Below are positions 9,940-17,922 of a stretch of 64,000 nucleotides of DNA, piece by piece. The position numbers and the translations under genes are program-made. The notes below the pieces were generated by a model, which was not told the origin of the DNA, did no database searches, and saw only the letters and a list, made by a program, of their open reading frames with translations. Source of the DNA: Promicromonospora sp. MEB111 (GTDB lineage: Bacteria > Actinomycetota > Actinomycetes > Actinomycetales > Cellulomonadaceae); contig NZ_JARVSD010000028.1 in NCBI RefSeq assembly GCF_030209445.1, forward strand, positions 62,001 to 126,000. The letters are read 5' to 3'. Each line of letters starts with the position of its first letter. Within the stretch, counting starts at the first letter, position 1.

Positions 9940-11636
9940 CGGCGGGCCGCCTGTTCGGCCGGGTCCGGGACCGGGGCCGCCGCCAGGAGGCGTCTCGTGT
10001 AGTCCTGCTCCGGGCGGCCGAGCACCTGGGCGCGCGCGCCCGTCTCCACGAGGCGGCCCCGGTGCATGACGGCGACGCGGTCGGCGAGCTCGTCCACCAC
10101 CGCGAGGTCGTGGCTGATGAACAGGCAGGCGAAGCCTAGGGACTGCTGCACCTGGCGGAACAGGTCGAGCACGGTGGCCTGCACGGACACGTCCAGGGCC
10201 GACGTCGGCTCGTCGGCGATGAGCAGGTCCGGGCCCAGCGAGATGGCCCGGGCGATCGAGACGCGCTGGAGCTGGCCGCCCGAGAGCTCGTGCGGGTACC
10301 GGGACACCCACGACGCCGGGAGCTCCACGCTCTCCAGCAGCTCGGCGGTGCGCCGTTCGAGCTCGGGTCCGCGCAGGCCCGCGTGGACCCGCAGCGGCTC
10401 GGCCACGGACTCGCCGATCGAGTAGCGCGGGTTGAGCGACGCGGCGGGGTTCTGGAACACGACCCCGATCCGGGCCCGGGCGGCGCGCACCGTCCGCGGG
10501 GTGTCCTGGCCCGGGCGGGTGCCCACCACCTCGACCGAGCCGGAGGTGACGGGCGCCAGCCCGAGCGCGCAGCGGCCCATCGACGACTTCCCGGAGCCGG
10601 ACTCGCCCACCAGCGCGACGATCTCGCCGGGCTGCACGCTGAGGGTCACGCCGTCCACGGCACGCACGGCGCGGCCCCGCCGGTCGCGGTACTCCACCAC
10701 CAGGTCGTCGAACGCGAGGGCGGGCCGGCCCGCGCCGTCGGCCCCGCTCGGGCGGTCCGGCGTGCCCACGCGGGGCACGGCCGCCAGCAGCTCCCGGGTG
10801 TACGCCGCGCGCGGCGCCTCGAAGAGCCGCCGCACCGGCGCGGTCTCGACCACCTCGCCGCCGCGCATCACGACCACGCGGTCCGCGAGGTCCGCGACCA
10901 CGCCCATGTCGTGCGTGATCAGCACGATCGACGTGGCGACCCGCTCGCGCAGCCGGCGCAGCACGTCGAGCACCTCGCGCTGCACGGTGACGTCGAGCGC
11001 CGTCGTCGGCTCGTCCGCGAGCAGCACCTCGGGGTCGCAGGCGAGCGCCATCGCGATCATCACGCGCTGGGCCTGGCCCCCGGAGAACTGGTGCGGGTAG
11101 AACTTCAGGCGCTCTGCCGGGTCGGGCAGCTCGACCAGGCGCAGCAGCTCCACGGACCGTTCCCGGCGCTGGGCACGCGTGAGGTCCGGCGCGTGCCGCC
11201 GCAGCATCTCGTCGAGCTGGTAGCCCACGGTGAACACGGGGTCCAGCGCACCCGACGAGTCCTGGAAGACCATCGCGACGCGGCGCCCCCGCACGTCCTG
11301 CAGCGCGCGCCGGTCGAGGCCGATCAGCTCGACCCGCTCCTGCCCGGCCCCGCCGAGGAGGGCGCTGCCGCCCACTTCCGCGTGCCGGCCGAGCAGCCCG
11401 AGCAGGGCGAGCGACGTGACGCTCTTGCCCGAGCCGGACTCGCCGACGACGGCGAGCACCTCGCCCGGCAGCACGTCGAACGACACGCCGCGCACGGCGT
11501 GGACGTCGGGGGCGTGCCCGTCGTCGACGCGGAACGTGACGGTCAGGTCGCGGACCTCCAGCACCGGGGAGGTGCCGGACGACGGGCTGGGCTCGGTCTC
11601 GGGCGAGGGGCCGGAAGCGGTGGCGACGTCGGTCAC
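9924..11636 (-). CDS. Peptide ABC transporter, fused double ATPase
   Basis: This 570-residue protein contains two complete ABC ATPase domains, equivalent to DppD and DppF joined. The first domain has Walker A GESGSGKSVTSLA, signature FSGGQAQRV and Walker B LLADEPTTALD; the second has GESGSGKSSMGRC, LSGGQLQRV and LIADEPTSALD. It energises peptide or nickel-type uptake through the permeases encoded at 12216-14082. The GTG at 11636 was chosen because it overlaps the regulator's TGA by four bases (GTGA), which implies translational coupling. It is the last gene of the operon, followed by the 15-bp repeat array and a hairpin. Confidence 0.93.
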   Translation of the reverse strand: MTDVATASGPSPETEPSPSSGTSPVLEVRDLTVTFRVDDGHAPDVHAVRGVSFDVLPGEVLAVVGESGSGKSVTSLALLGLLGRHAEVGGSALLGGAGQERVELIGLDRRALQDVRGRRVAMVFQDSSGALDPVFTVGYQLDEMLRRHAPDLTRAQRRERSVELLRLVELPDPAERLKFYPHQFSGGQAQRVMIAMALACDPEVLLADEPTTALDVTVQREVLDVLRRLRERVATSIVLITHDMGVVADLADRVVVMRGGEVVETAPVRRLFEAPRAAYTRELLAAVPRVGTPDRPSGADGAGRPALAFDDLVVEYRDRRGRAVRAVDGVTLSVQPGEIVALVGESGSGKSSMGRCALGLAPVTSGSVEVVGTRPGQDTPRTVRAARARIGVVFQNPAASLNPRYSIGESVAEPLRVHAGLRGPELERRTAELLESVELPASWVSRYPHELSGGQLQRVSIARAISLGPDLLIADEPTSALDVSVQATVLDLFRQVQQSLGFACLFISHDLAVVDELADRVAVMHRGRLVETGARAQVLGRPEQDYTRRLLAAAPVPDPAEQAARRAAVG

Positions 11637-12193
11637 GGTTCTCCTGTTCCGTCCGCCGGCTGGGCGTCGCGGTACGCCTCCCAGTCGGCGAGCATCTTGC
11701 GGTGGTACCCGGCAAGCCATTCCATGTAGTTGCGCGCGTTGACGAGGCGCTTGTGGGGACCGTCGGCGTCGCCCGCGATGGCGAGCCCGTCGTCGATCAC
11801 GTTCCGCAGGTGGGACAGGTAGTTCCGCTCGCCCGCGAGGAAGCTGCCCCAGATGTCGTCCTCCACGCGGAAGTAGTGCTGGCGGTCGCCGAGCACGGAG
11901 TGGCGCTTGATGAACCCGGCCTCGGCCAGCCGGCGGGTGCCGGTGGACACGGCCCCGGCGCTGGCCTTGAGCAGCCTCGCGATCTGCTGCGCGGACAGGT
12001 ACGGCCGGTCCATGATCATGAGGAGCGCGATGATCCGGCCCTCCATCCGTGGGCTCCACGTCAGGGCGAACTGCTCCACGAAGTGCTCCGCGGCGGTATC
12101 GAGCAGGGGCTCGTCGGCGCCATCGGCGGGCAGGTCGGCGGGCAGGTCGGTGGGCTGGTCCGCGGGCTGGTCAGCGGGGGTGTGGCTGCTCAT
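11633..12193 (-). CDS. GbsR/MarR-family transcriptional regulator
   Basis: The 186-residue protein has a winged helix-turn-helix: helix SAQQIARLLKASAGAVSTG, then RRLAEAGFIKR and a wing containing DRQHYFRVED. This layout, with a long C-terminal helical region, is that of GbsR-type members of the MarR superfamily. The N-terminal 26 residues are a low-complexity Asp/Pro/Ala tail made by a 12-bp tandem repeat. It is inserted between the permease and ATPase genes of the peptide operon and overlaps the ATPase start by four bases, so it is made with the transporter and probably controls it. The effector is unknown. Confidence 0.85.
   Translation of the reverse strand: MSSHTPADQPADQPTDLPADLPADGADEPLLDTAAEHFVEQFALTWSPRMEGRIIALLMIMDRPYLSAQQIARLLKASAGAVSTGTRRLAEAGFIKRHSVLGDRQHYFRVEDDIWGSFLAGERNYLSHLRNVIDDGLAIAGDADGPHKRLVNARNYMEWLAGYHRKMLADWEAYRDAQPADGTGEP
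12131..12178. repeat. Four 12-bp tandem repeats in regulator N-terminus
   Basis: Units start at 12131, 12143, 12155 and 12167 with a few substitutions. They encode repeats of the type DxPA in the tail of the GbsR/MarR regulator and keep the frame. Confidence 0.7.
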
Positions 12194-12215
12194 GCGCCCA
12201 CCCTAGGAGCCGGGC

Positions 12216-13163
12216 TCACGAGCGACCCCTCGGGTCGAGCACGTCGCGCAGCACATCACCCAGCGTGATCATGGCCAGCACCGTGATCGTGAGCACCACG
12301 GCGGGCGCCACCAGCATGTGCGGCGACGTCTGGAAGAACGACTGCGCGCTGGAGAGCTGCAGTCCCCACGAGATCGACGGCGCGTTGAGGCCCAGCCCGA
12401 GGAACGTGAGGGTGGACTCCGCCACGATCACGCTGCCCACCATGATCGTCGCGACGGCCAGCACGGGTCCCAGCGCGTTCGGGAGCACGTAGCGCGCGAT
12501 GATCCGCCGGTCGGGCAGGCCCATGGCGCGCGCCGCCTCCACGTAGGGCGCGTCCCGCACCGTGCGTACCGAGCCGCGCACCAGCCGGGCCATCGTGGGC
12601 CACGAGAACAGGGCCAGCACCAGGGCCACGGACACGGCGGACCGCGAGCCCACCGACGTCAGCACCACCACGGCGCCGAGCAGGAACGGGAACCCGAGGA
12701 ACACGTCGGTCAGCCGGGCCACGACCCGGTCGAGCCAGCCGCCGTAGTACCCGGCCAGTGTGCCGACCACCAGCGCGACGGCCAGCGCCACCGCGGTGCA
12801 CAGCAGCCCCACGGTGAGCGACGCGCGCGTGCCGAACACGACGTTGGCCCACACGTCGCAGCCCTGCACGTCGGTGCCCAGCACGTGCCCGCCGCCGGGC
12901 GGCAGGGCACTGGAGGCAAGGTCGCAGGCCCGCGGGTCGGGGTGGCCGAACCAGCCGGCGAACGCCGACGGGACGAGCGCGACCAGGCCGAGCACGGCCA
13001 GCACGGCCGCCGACACCCAGAACAGCGGACGACGGCGCAGCGTGCGCCACACGCCGCGCCGGGCGACGGCCGGTGCGGTGGCGGGGGCCGCGGCGGTGGG
13101 TCCGGTGGTGGGTCCGGTGGTGGGTCCCGCGGCGACGGGGGCGGCGGGCAGGGGTTCACTCAT
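12216..13163 (-). CDS. Peptide ABC transporter permease (DppC/OppC type)
   Basis: The 315-residue protein has a proline/threonine-rich N-terminal tail, then about six membrane helices and the BPD_transp_1 domain. The coupling-helix region EAARAMGLPDRRIIARYVLPN is seen at its expected place (split here across residues about 210-230). It forms the transmembrane channel with the permease encoded just upstream in the operon, overlapping that gene's 3' end by eight bases. The GPTT repeats in the tail come from three copies of a 12-bp unit at 13095-13130. Confidence 0.92.
   Translation of the reverse strand: MSEPLPAAPVAAGPTTGPTTGPTAAAPATAPAVARRGVWRTLRRRPLFWVSAAVLAVLGLVALVPSAFAGWFGHPDPRACDLASSALPPGGGHVLGTDVQGCDVWANVVFGTRASLTVGLLCTAVALAVALVVGTLAGYYGGWLDRVVARLTDVFLGFPFLLGAVVVLTSVGSRSAVSVALVLALFSWPTMARLVRGSVRTVRDAPYVEAARAMGLPDRRIIARYVLPNALGPVLAVATIMVGSVIVAESTLTFLGLGLNAPSISWGLQLSSAQSFFQTSPHMLVAPAVVLTITVLAMITLGDVLRDVLDPRGRS
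13095..13130. repeat. Three 12-bp tandem repeats in permease N-terminus
   Basis: Units at 13095, 13107 and 13119 (GGTGGGTCCGGT, last one diverged) encode Gly-Pro-Thr-Thr repeats in the cytoplasmic tail of the permease. Confidence 0.7.
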
Positions 13164-14082
13164 GGCGGATCCTCGGGTCGAGGACGGAGGCGAGCAGGTC
13201 GACGAGCAGGTTGGTCAGCAGGAACACGAGGATGAGCGCGGTGGACACGCCCACGATCGTGGGTCCCTCGTGGGCCCGGATCGCCTGGAACAGCAGCTGT
13301 CCGACGCCGGGCAGGTTGAACACGCCCTCGACCACGACGGTCCCGCCGAGCAGGTACCCGAGGTCGATCGCGAGGTAGGTCAGCACCGGGATCGCGGAGC
13401 TGCGCATCACGTGCACCCCGACCACCTGGCGCTCGCGGAGGCCCTTGGCCCGCAGGGTCCGCACGAAGTCGGTGCGCAGCGTGTCCACCACGGAGCCGCG
13501 CATCAGCCGGGCCACCGAGGCGAGCCCGAACACGGCGATGACCGCGGCGGGCAGCAGGTACGCCGTCGGCCAGCCCGCGCCCGTGCCCGCCACGGGGAAC
13601 CAGGCGAGCTCCACGCCCAGCCAGAGCTGGGCGGAGACGGCGAGGACGAACACAGGGATCGACGTCGCCACGACGGTGCCGGCCAGGACCAGGCGGTCGC
13701 TGACGGCGCCGGCGCGCAGCCCGGCGACCAGGCCGAGCAGCACCCCGAGAAGCACCTCGATGCCCCAGGCCGTCAGCGCCAGGGTGATGGTCACGGGCCA
13801 GCGCAGGGCCATCCGGTCGGCCACGGACTGGCCCTGGAACGTGGTGCCGAGGTCGCCCTGGAGCAGCCCGCCGAGGTAGCGCAGGTACTGCTGCAGCACG
13901 GGCTCGTCCAGGTGGTACCGCTCGCGCAGCTCGGCCACCACGTTCGGGGCCAGGGGCCGGTCGCCGCCGAGGGCGGCGATCGGGTCCCCGGGCAGCGCGA
14001 AGACCATGAGGTAGATGATCAGCGTGACGCCGAGGAAGACCACGAGGAGGTCCACCAGGCGCCGGGTGACGCGCCGGGTCAT
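13156..14082 (-). CDS. Peptide ABC transporter permease (DppB/OppB type)
   Basis: The 308-residue protein begins with the family's N-terminal helix (RRLVDLLVVFLGVTLIIYL), followed by the FALPGDP motif and about five further membrane segments. The coupling loop includes VRTLRAKGLRERQVVGVHV. It pairs with the DppC-type permease downstream. The ATG at 14082 overlaps the stop of the M14 peptidase gene by four bases, and the gene's own end overlaps the next permease by eight, so expression is tightly coupled. Confidence 0.93.
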   Translation of the reverse strand: MTRRVTRRLVDLLVVFLGVTLIIYLMVFALPGDPIAALGGDRPLAPNVVAELRERYHLDEPVLQQYLRYLGGLLQGDLGTTFQGQSVADRMALRWPVTITLALTAWGIEVLLGVLLGLVAGLRAGAVSDRLVLAGTVVATSIPVFVLAVSAQLWLGVELAWFPVAGTGAGWPTAYLLPAAVIAVFGLASVARLMRGSVVDTLRTDFVRTLRAKGLRERQVVGVHVMRSSAIPVLTYLAIDLGYLLGGTVVVEGVFNLPGVGQLLFQAIRAHEGPTIVGVSTALILVFLLTNLLVDLLASVLDPRIRHE

Positions 14083-15500
14083 CGCCGTCCGCCCCCTCCG
14101 CCGGAGCCGGACCCGCGCGCCGCGAGCACGTGCGACACGGCCAGCGTGGCGCCGTACTGCACGCCCACGAGCCGCTCCACCGGCAGCACCTCCAGGCCGG
14201 CCACGGACCGGGCGTCGGCCAGCCAGCCGTCGTACAGGTCCCGGGCCCGCGCGTGCACGCGGTGCAGCCGGGCCGTGGCCAGCCCGGCCGTGGCCTCGGC
14301 CTCCAGCGCGCGGACCAGCATGCCGCCGAACCGCAGCCGGAACATCCGCACGACCTCCTCGTTGCTGAACACCTCGGCGCCGGTGGCGGGCCGCGACGGC
14401 AGCCGCCCGGCCCGCACGAGCTCGCTGGTGCCCGCGTCCGTCATCATCGGCACGAAGGACTCGCTGGCCCGCAGGAACGGGCTGCGCAGCGTCAGGTCGC
14501 CCCGGACCTCCTCCAGCAGGCCGGTCAGGGTGCCCCCGAGCTCGACGAGCGCCTCGGCCTTGGTCCGGACGACGTCCGCGTAGTCGGCGTCGCTCTCGGC
14601 CGTGTCGTCCGCGGCCGGGTGCGACCAGTACGGCAGCTCGGCGATCAGGCTGACCGTCCCGTGCCGCCGGGCGTAGGCCGCCGACCCCTCGCCGCCCACC
14701 AGCGACGGGGCGTCGAGACCGAGGGACTCCAGGTAGTCGTACTCGTCCCGGGTCGAGCCGGCCCGGTAGATCGCGGGCGCCAGCCGCTCCAGGGCGGGGG
14801 ACTCGGGCTCGCCCGTGTCGAGCGGCAGGCCCAGCGCCGCGGGCACGGCGTGCAGCGGCGCGACGGCGTCGGGCAGGTCCTCGCTGAGGTAGTAGTACAC
14901 GCCGCCCAGCTCGGCGTTGTGCAGGCTGACCATCAGCTCGGGCCGCAGCTCGTCGATCAGGCGCATGAGCGCCTGGGTCTCCGGGATCACGTCGTCGAAG
15001 TACGCGTCCTTGTACGCGAAGGGGAACGTCCACTCCACCTGCTCCGACGGCGCCGGACGGTAGAAGCCCCGGGCGTAGGCGGCGCGGTCGGCGGGGTTGC
15101 CGAACCAGGACTCGTTGAGCCGGGTGCCGTCCGGGTCGATGCACGGCACGAGGTGCCACGTGGCGCCGGTCGAGGCGCGCAGCCCGGGGTCGGCCACCAG
15201 CTCGGCGGCCAGGTGCTGCAGCGTGCGGAACCCGATGGGCTCGTTGGGGTGCACGCCCGCGAAGAGCAGGTGCGGCCGCGGCCCGTCGCCCACCGAGAAC
15301 ATCTCGATGGGCTCCCCGAGCCGCGACGTCCCCACCCGCCGCCGGCGCACCAGCGACGGGTGGTCGTCGGCCAGGGCCGAGAACCAGTCCAGGAGCGCGT
15401 CGACGGTGGGGAAGTCGCTGATCGGGGGGACGGCGCGGGCCCGGTCGAGCACGTCGTCGAGCAGGCCCGCGTCGAGCCCCCCGGTGGTCACGCCGCTCAT
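14079..15500 (-). CDS. Cytoplasmic M14-type zinc carboxypeptidase
   Basis: The 473-residue protein shows M14 zinc ligands His84 and Glu87 in GVHPNEPIG and His194 in SLHNAELGG; Glu288 in IAELPYW is the likely catalytic residue, and DPDGTRLNESWF matches the substrate-binding loop. No signal peptide is visible, so it probably works on peptides after import. It lies between the binding protein and permease genes, overlapping both by four bases. The family includes carboxypeptidases, gamma-glutamyl-amino acid peptidases and succinylglutamate-type deacylases, so the cleaved bond is uncertain. A long C-terminal extension beyond the catalytic Glu (about 185 residues) looks mostly helical. Confidence 0.85.
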   Translation of the reverse strand: MSGVTTGGLDAGLLDDVLDRARAVPPISDFPTVDALLDWFSALADDHPSLVRRRRVGTSRLGEPIEMFSVGDGPRPHLLFAGVHPNEPIGFRTLQHLAAELVADPGLRASTGATWHLVPCIDPDGTRLNESWFGNPADRAAYARGFYRPAPSEQVEWTFPFAYKDAYFDDVIPETQALMRLIDELRPELMVSLHNAELGGVYYYLSEDLPDAVAPLHAVPAALGLPLDTGEPESPALERLAPAIYRAGSTRDEYDYLESLGLDAPSLVGGEGSAAYARRHGTVSLIAELPYWSHPAADDTAESDADYADVVRTKAEALVELGGTLTGLLEEVRGDLTLRSPFLRASESFVPMMTDAGTSELVRAGRLPSRPATGAEVFSNEEVVRMFRLRFGGMLVRALEAEATAGLATARLHRVHARARDLYDGWLADARSVAGLEVLPVERLVGVQYGATLAVSHVLAARGSGSGGGGGRR

Positions 15501-17104
15501 GCGCCCTCGGCGAGCACGACGGCGGAGAAGGTCGGGTTGCCCACCGCGGACGTGGGCAGCTCCGCGACGCGCTCCGAGGTGACGTAGGAGTACGTCTCGA
15601 AGAACAGCGGCGGCGCCGGGAAGTCCTCCAGGATCCGCTCCTGCACCGCGGCGTAGGCCTCGCCGGCCGCGTCGGGGTCGGCCTCGGCGTCGGCCGCCGC
15701 GATCAGCTCGGCGACGTCGTCCTCGTAGTAGGGGATGCAGTTGGGGCAGCCGCCGTTCTCCACGAAGAACGAGCGCAGCGTGTTCTGCTGGCTGGGGTAC
15801 AGGGCGCCCCAGCGGGAGAAGAACGGGCCGTCGATGTCCCCGTTGGTGCGGTTCTCGGAGAACTCGGCCCAGTCGGCGCTCGGCGTGGCGACGGCCTCGA
15901 CGCCCAGGTTCTGGCGGAGCTGGTTGGCGATGGCCTTGTACAGCTCGTCGAGCCCGATGCCGCCCGGGAAGTAGATGTCGATGGTGCCGTCGAACCCGCC
16001 GGCCTCGTCCAGCAGGGCCTTGGCCGCCTCCGGGTCGTACGCGCAGAACTCGCCGCAGATGCCCTCGGGCGTGCCCGCCTCGACGGCCGGGGTGAACGCG
16101 GTGGCCGGCGTGTAGAGGCCGCCGTAGACCACGTCGGAGATGGTCTCGCGGTCGATGGCCATCGAGATGGCCTGGCGCACCCGCACGTCCTCGTACCGCT
16201 CGTCCCACAGCGGGAGCCCGAGGAACGAGATGCCGGGCGCCTCGAAGGTGTGGAGGCGCTCGCCGAAGTCGCCGGAGGCCTGCGGCAGCCGGGCCGCCGG
16301 CACGCTCGCGACGTCGATGTTGCCGGCCTGCACGTCGGTGTAGGCGGTGGTGGCGTCGGCGTACGGCACGAACGAGATGGCGTCGACCGTGGGGGCGGTG
16401 CCCTGGTAGTCGGCGTACGCCTCGGTCTCGATCGGCTCGTTCTCCACGTAGTCGCCGACCACGGCGAACGGGCCGTTGCCCACGGGGTGGGCGTTGTAGG
16501 CGTCCATGTCCTCCAGGGCGGAGGCGGGCATCGGGTACATGGCGGTCTGGGCCTGGCTGACCTGCATCGGGAACTGCCCGTCGGGACCGTCCAGCGTCAC
16601 GGTGAACGTCAGGTCGTCCGTGACCGCCAGGCCCGACATCTCGGTGGTCTTCGGCTCGCCCTCCGCCGGGTTCAGGTCGTCGTACCCGGCGATGCCGGCG
16701 AGCTGGCCGGAGTTCTCGAACGCGTCGGGGCCGTAGGCCACCGCGTTCCAGGAGTCGACGTACGACTGGGCGGTCACGGGGGTGCCGTCGTGGAACGTCC
16801 AGCCGTCCCGCAGCGTGACCGTCCAGGTGGTGGCGTCGTCCGACTCGATCGACTCGGCGGCCACGTAGGTGAGCTCGCCGTCGGCGTCGATCCAGGTCAG
16901 CGGCGACCACACGGCCATGTTCAGGTCGTAGGCGACGGTCTGGCGGCCGGGGATCGTCTGGATCGGGTCGGTGACGGCCACGCTGATGGAGCCGCCGCCG
17001 GCGTCACCGGCCGCGTCGTCGGCGCCGGCCGAACCGCAGGCGGACAGGGCGAGGGTCAGCGCGAGGGCGGTCGCGACAGGGAGCGGCCGGAGTCTCGGGT
17101 TCAT
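15497..17104 (-). CDS. Peptide-binding lipoprotein of ABC transporter (SBP family 5)
   Basis: The 535-residue protein has a lipoprotein signal peptide with lipobox LSAC (Cys23) and the family-5 binding fold, including the region FHDGTPVTAQSYVDSW and the segment VRQAISMAIDRETI. It captures the substrate outside the membrane and passes it to the permeases encoded downstream. It is the first gene of the operon 17104-9924. Family 5 proteins bind oligopeptides, dipeptides or nickel; coupling with an M14 peptidase favours peptides. Confidence 0.93.
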   Translation of the reverse strand: MNPRLRPLPVATALALTLALSACGSAGADDAAGDAGGGSISVAVTDPIQTIPGRQTVAYDLNMAVWSPLTWIDADGELTYVAAESIESDDATTWTVTLRDGWTFHDGTPVTAQSYVDSWNAVAYGPDAFENSGQLAGIAGYDDLNPAEGEPKTTEMSGLAVTDDLTFTVTLDGPDGQFPMQVSQAQTAMYPMPASALEDMDAYNAHPVGNGPFAVVGDYVENEPIETEAYADYQGTAPTVDAISFVPYADATTAYTDVQAGNIDVASVPAARLPQASGDFGERLHTFEAPGISFLGLPLWDERYEDVRVRQAISMAIDRETISDVVYGGLYTPATAFTPAVEAGTPEGICGEFCAYDPEAAKALLDEAGGFDGTIDIYFPGGIGLDELYKAIANQLRQNLGVEAVATPSADWAEFSENRTNGDIDGPFFSRWGALYPSQQNTLRSFFVENGGCPNCIPYYEDDVAELIAAADAEADPDAAGEAYAAVQERILEDFPAPPLFFETYSYVTSERVAELPTSAVGNPTFSAVVLAEGA

Positions 17105-17195
17105 GGTTCCTCCACGGGTAGCGCGCTCTCGCGCACCGGGGTCCTGCTCGGGTGGCGAACAGTTGAGCGCACACCGTCGATCAAGGTCAATGAAG

Positions 17196-17213
17196 TTTCA
17201 GAAGGAAATGAAA
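17196..17213. promoter_or_regulatory. Possible operator TTTCA-N8-TGAAA
   Basis: An inverted repeat TTTCA (17196-17200) and TGAAA (17209-17213) lies in an unusually AT-rich stretch between the divergent binding-protein and PaiB-like genes. A minus-strand TTGACC at 17190-17185 could be a -35 element beside it. Short half-sites make this weak; the GbsR/MarR protein at 11633-12193 is a plausible binder. Confidence 0.25.
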
Positions 17214-17277
17214 GTTTTACGCGGCGGTCACACGGGACGGGTCCCGGACAGGCCCGTCCTGATGGTTCGATGACCCT

Positions 17278-17922
17278 GTGATCCACACGACCGACTACGA
17301 GATCCAGGACGAGGCCCGCGTGCGCGACCTGGTCCGCACCCACGGCTGGGCCACCTTGGTCTCGGTGGCCGACGACGGCGCGCCCGTCGCCTCCCACCTG
17401 CCCGTGCTGCTGGAGGACACGCAGCCGGGCGAGCCCATGAGCCTGCTCAGCCACGTCGGCCGGCCGGACGAGGTGCTGCACGCCCTGGACAGCGGCCGCG
17501 AGTCCCTGCTGATCGTGCAGGGCCCGCACGGCTACGTCTCGCCCGGCTGGTACGACATGACGCCCGCCGTGCCGACGTGGAACTACCTCGCCGTCCACCT
17601 GTGGTGCACGGTCGAGCTGCTCGGGCCGGAGGAGTCGTACGCGGTCCTGTCCGACACCGTCGACCGGTACGAGTCGGTCATGCCCGAGCCCGTGCGGCTC
17701 CCCGGTGTCGAGGAGTACGCCCACCGCATCGCCAAGGGCGCCGCCGGCTTCCGCCTGCGCGTGATCCGCTGGCAGGGCAAGGCGAAGCTGAGCCAGGACA
17801 AGCCGCGCGCCGTCGTGGAGCGCGTCGTGACGGCGCTCGGGTCCGACCCGCACTACGCGCAGCCGGCGCTCGCGGCCGAGGTGCGCGCCGAGCTCGACCG
17901 CCGCCCGGACGGCGCGGCATGA
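17278..17922 (+). CDS. PaiB-like FMN-binding protein
   Basis: The 214-residue protein matches the PaiB family throughout: SHLPVLLE near residue 40, a QGPHGYVSPGWY block near 80 and VPTWNYLAVHLWC near 100, the last two being the flavin-site signatures of this split-barrel family. PaiB was named as a negative regulator in Bacillus, but the fold suggests flavin or heme-linked redox chemistry. The GTG at 17278 follows TTCGAT by 6 bases, suggesting a leaderless message. The stop overlaps the amidohydrolase start (ATGA), so the two are cotranslated. Confidence 0.9.
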   Translation: MIHTTDYEIQDEARVRDLVRTHGWATLVSVADDGAPVASHLPVLLEDTQPGEPMSLLSHVGRPDEVLHALDSGRESLLIVQGPHGYVSPGWYDMTPAVPTWNYLAVHLWCTVELLGPEESYAVLSDTVDRYESVMPEPVRLPGVEEYAHRIAKGAAGFRLRVIRWQGKAKLSQDKPRAVVERVVTALGSDPHYAQPALAAEVRAELDRRPDGAA

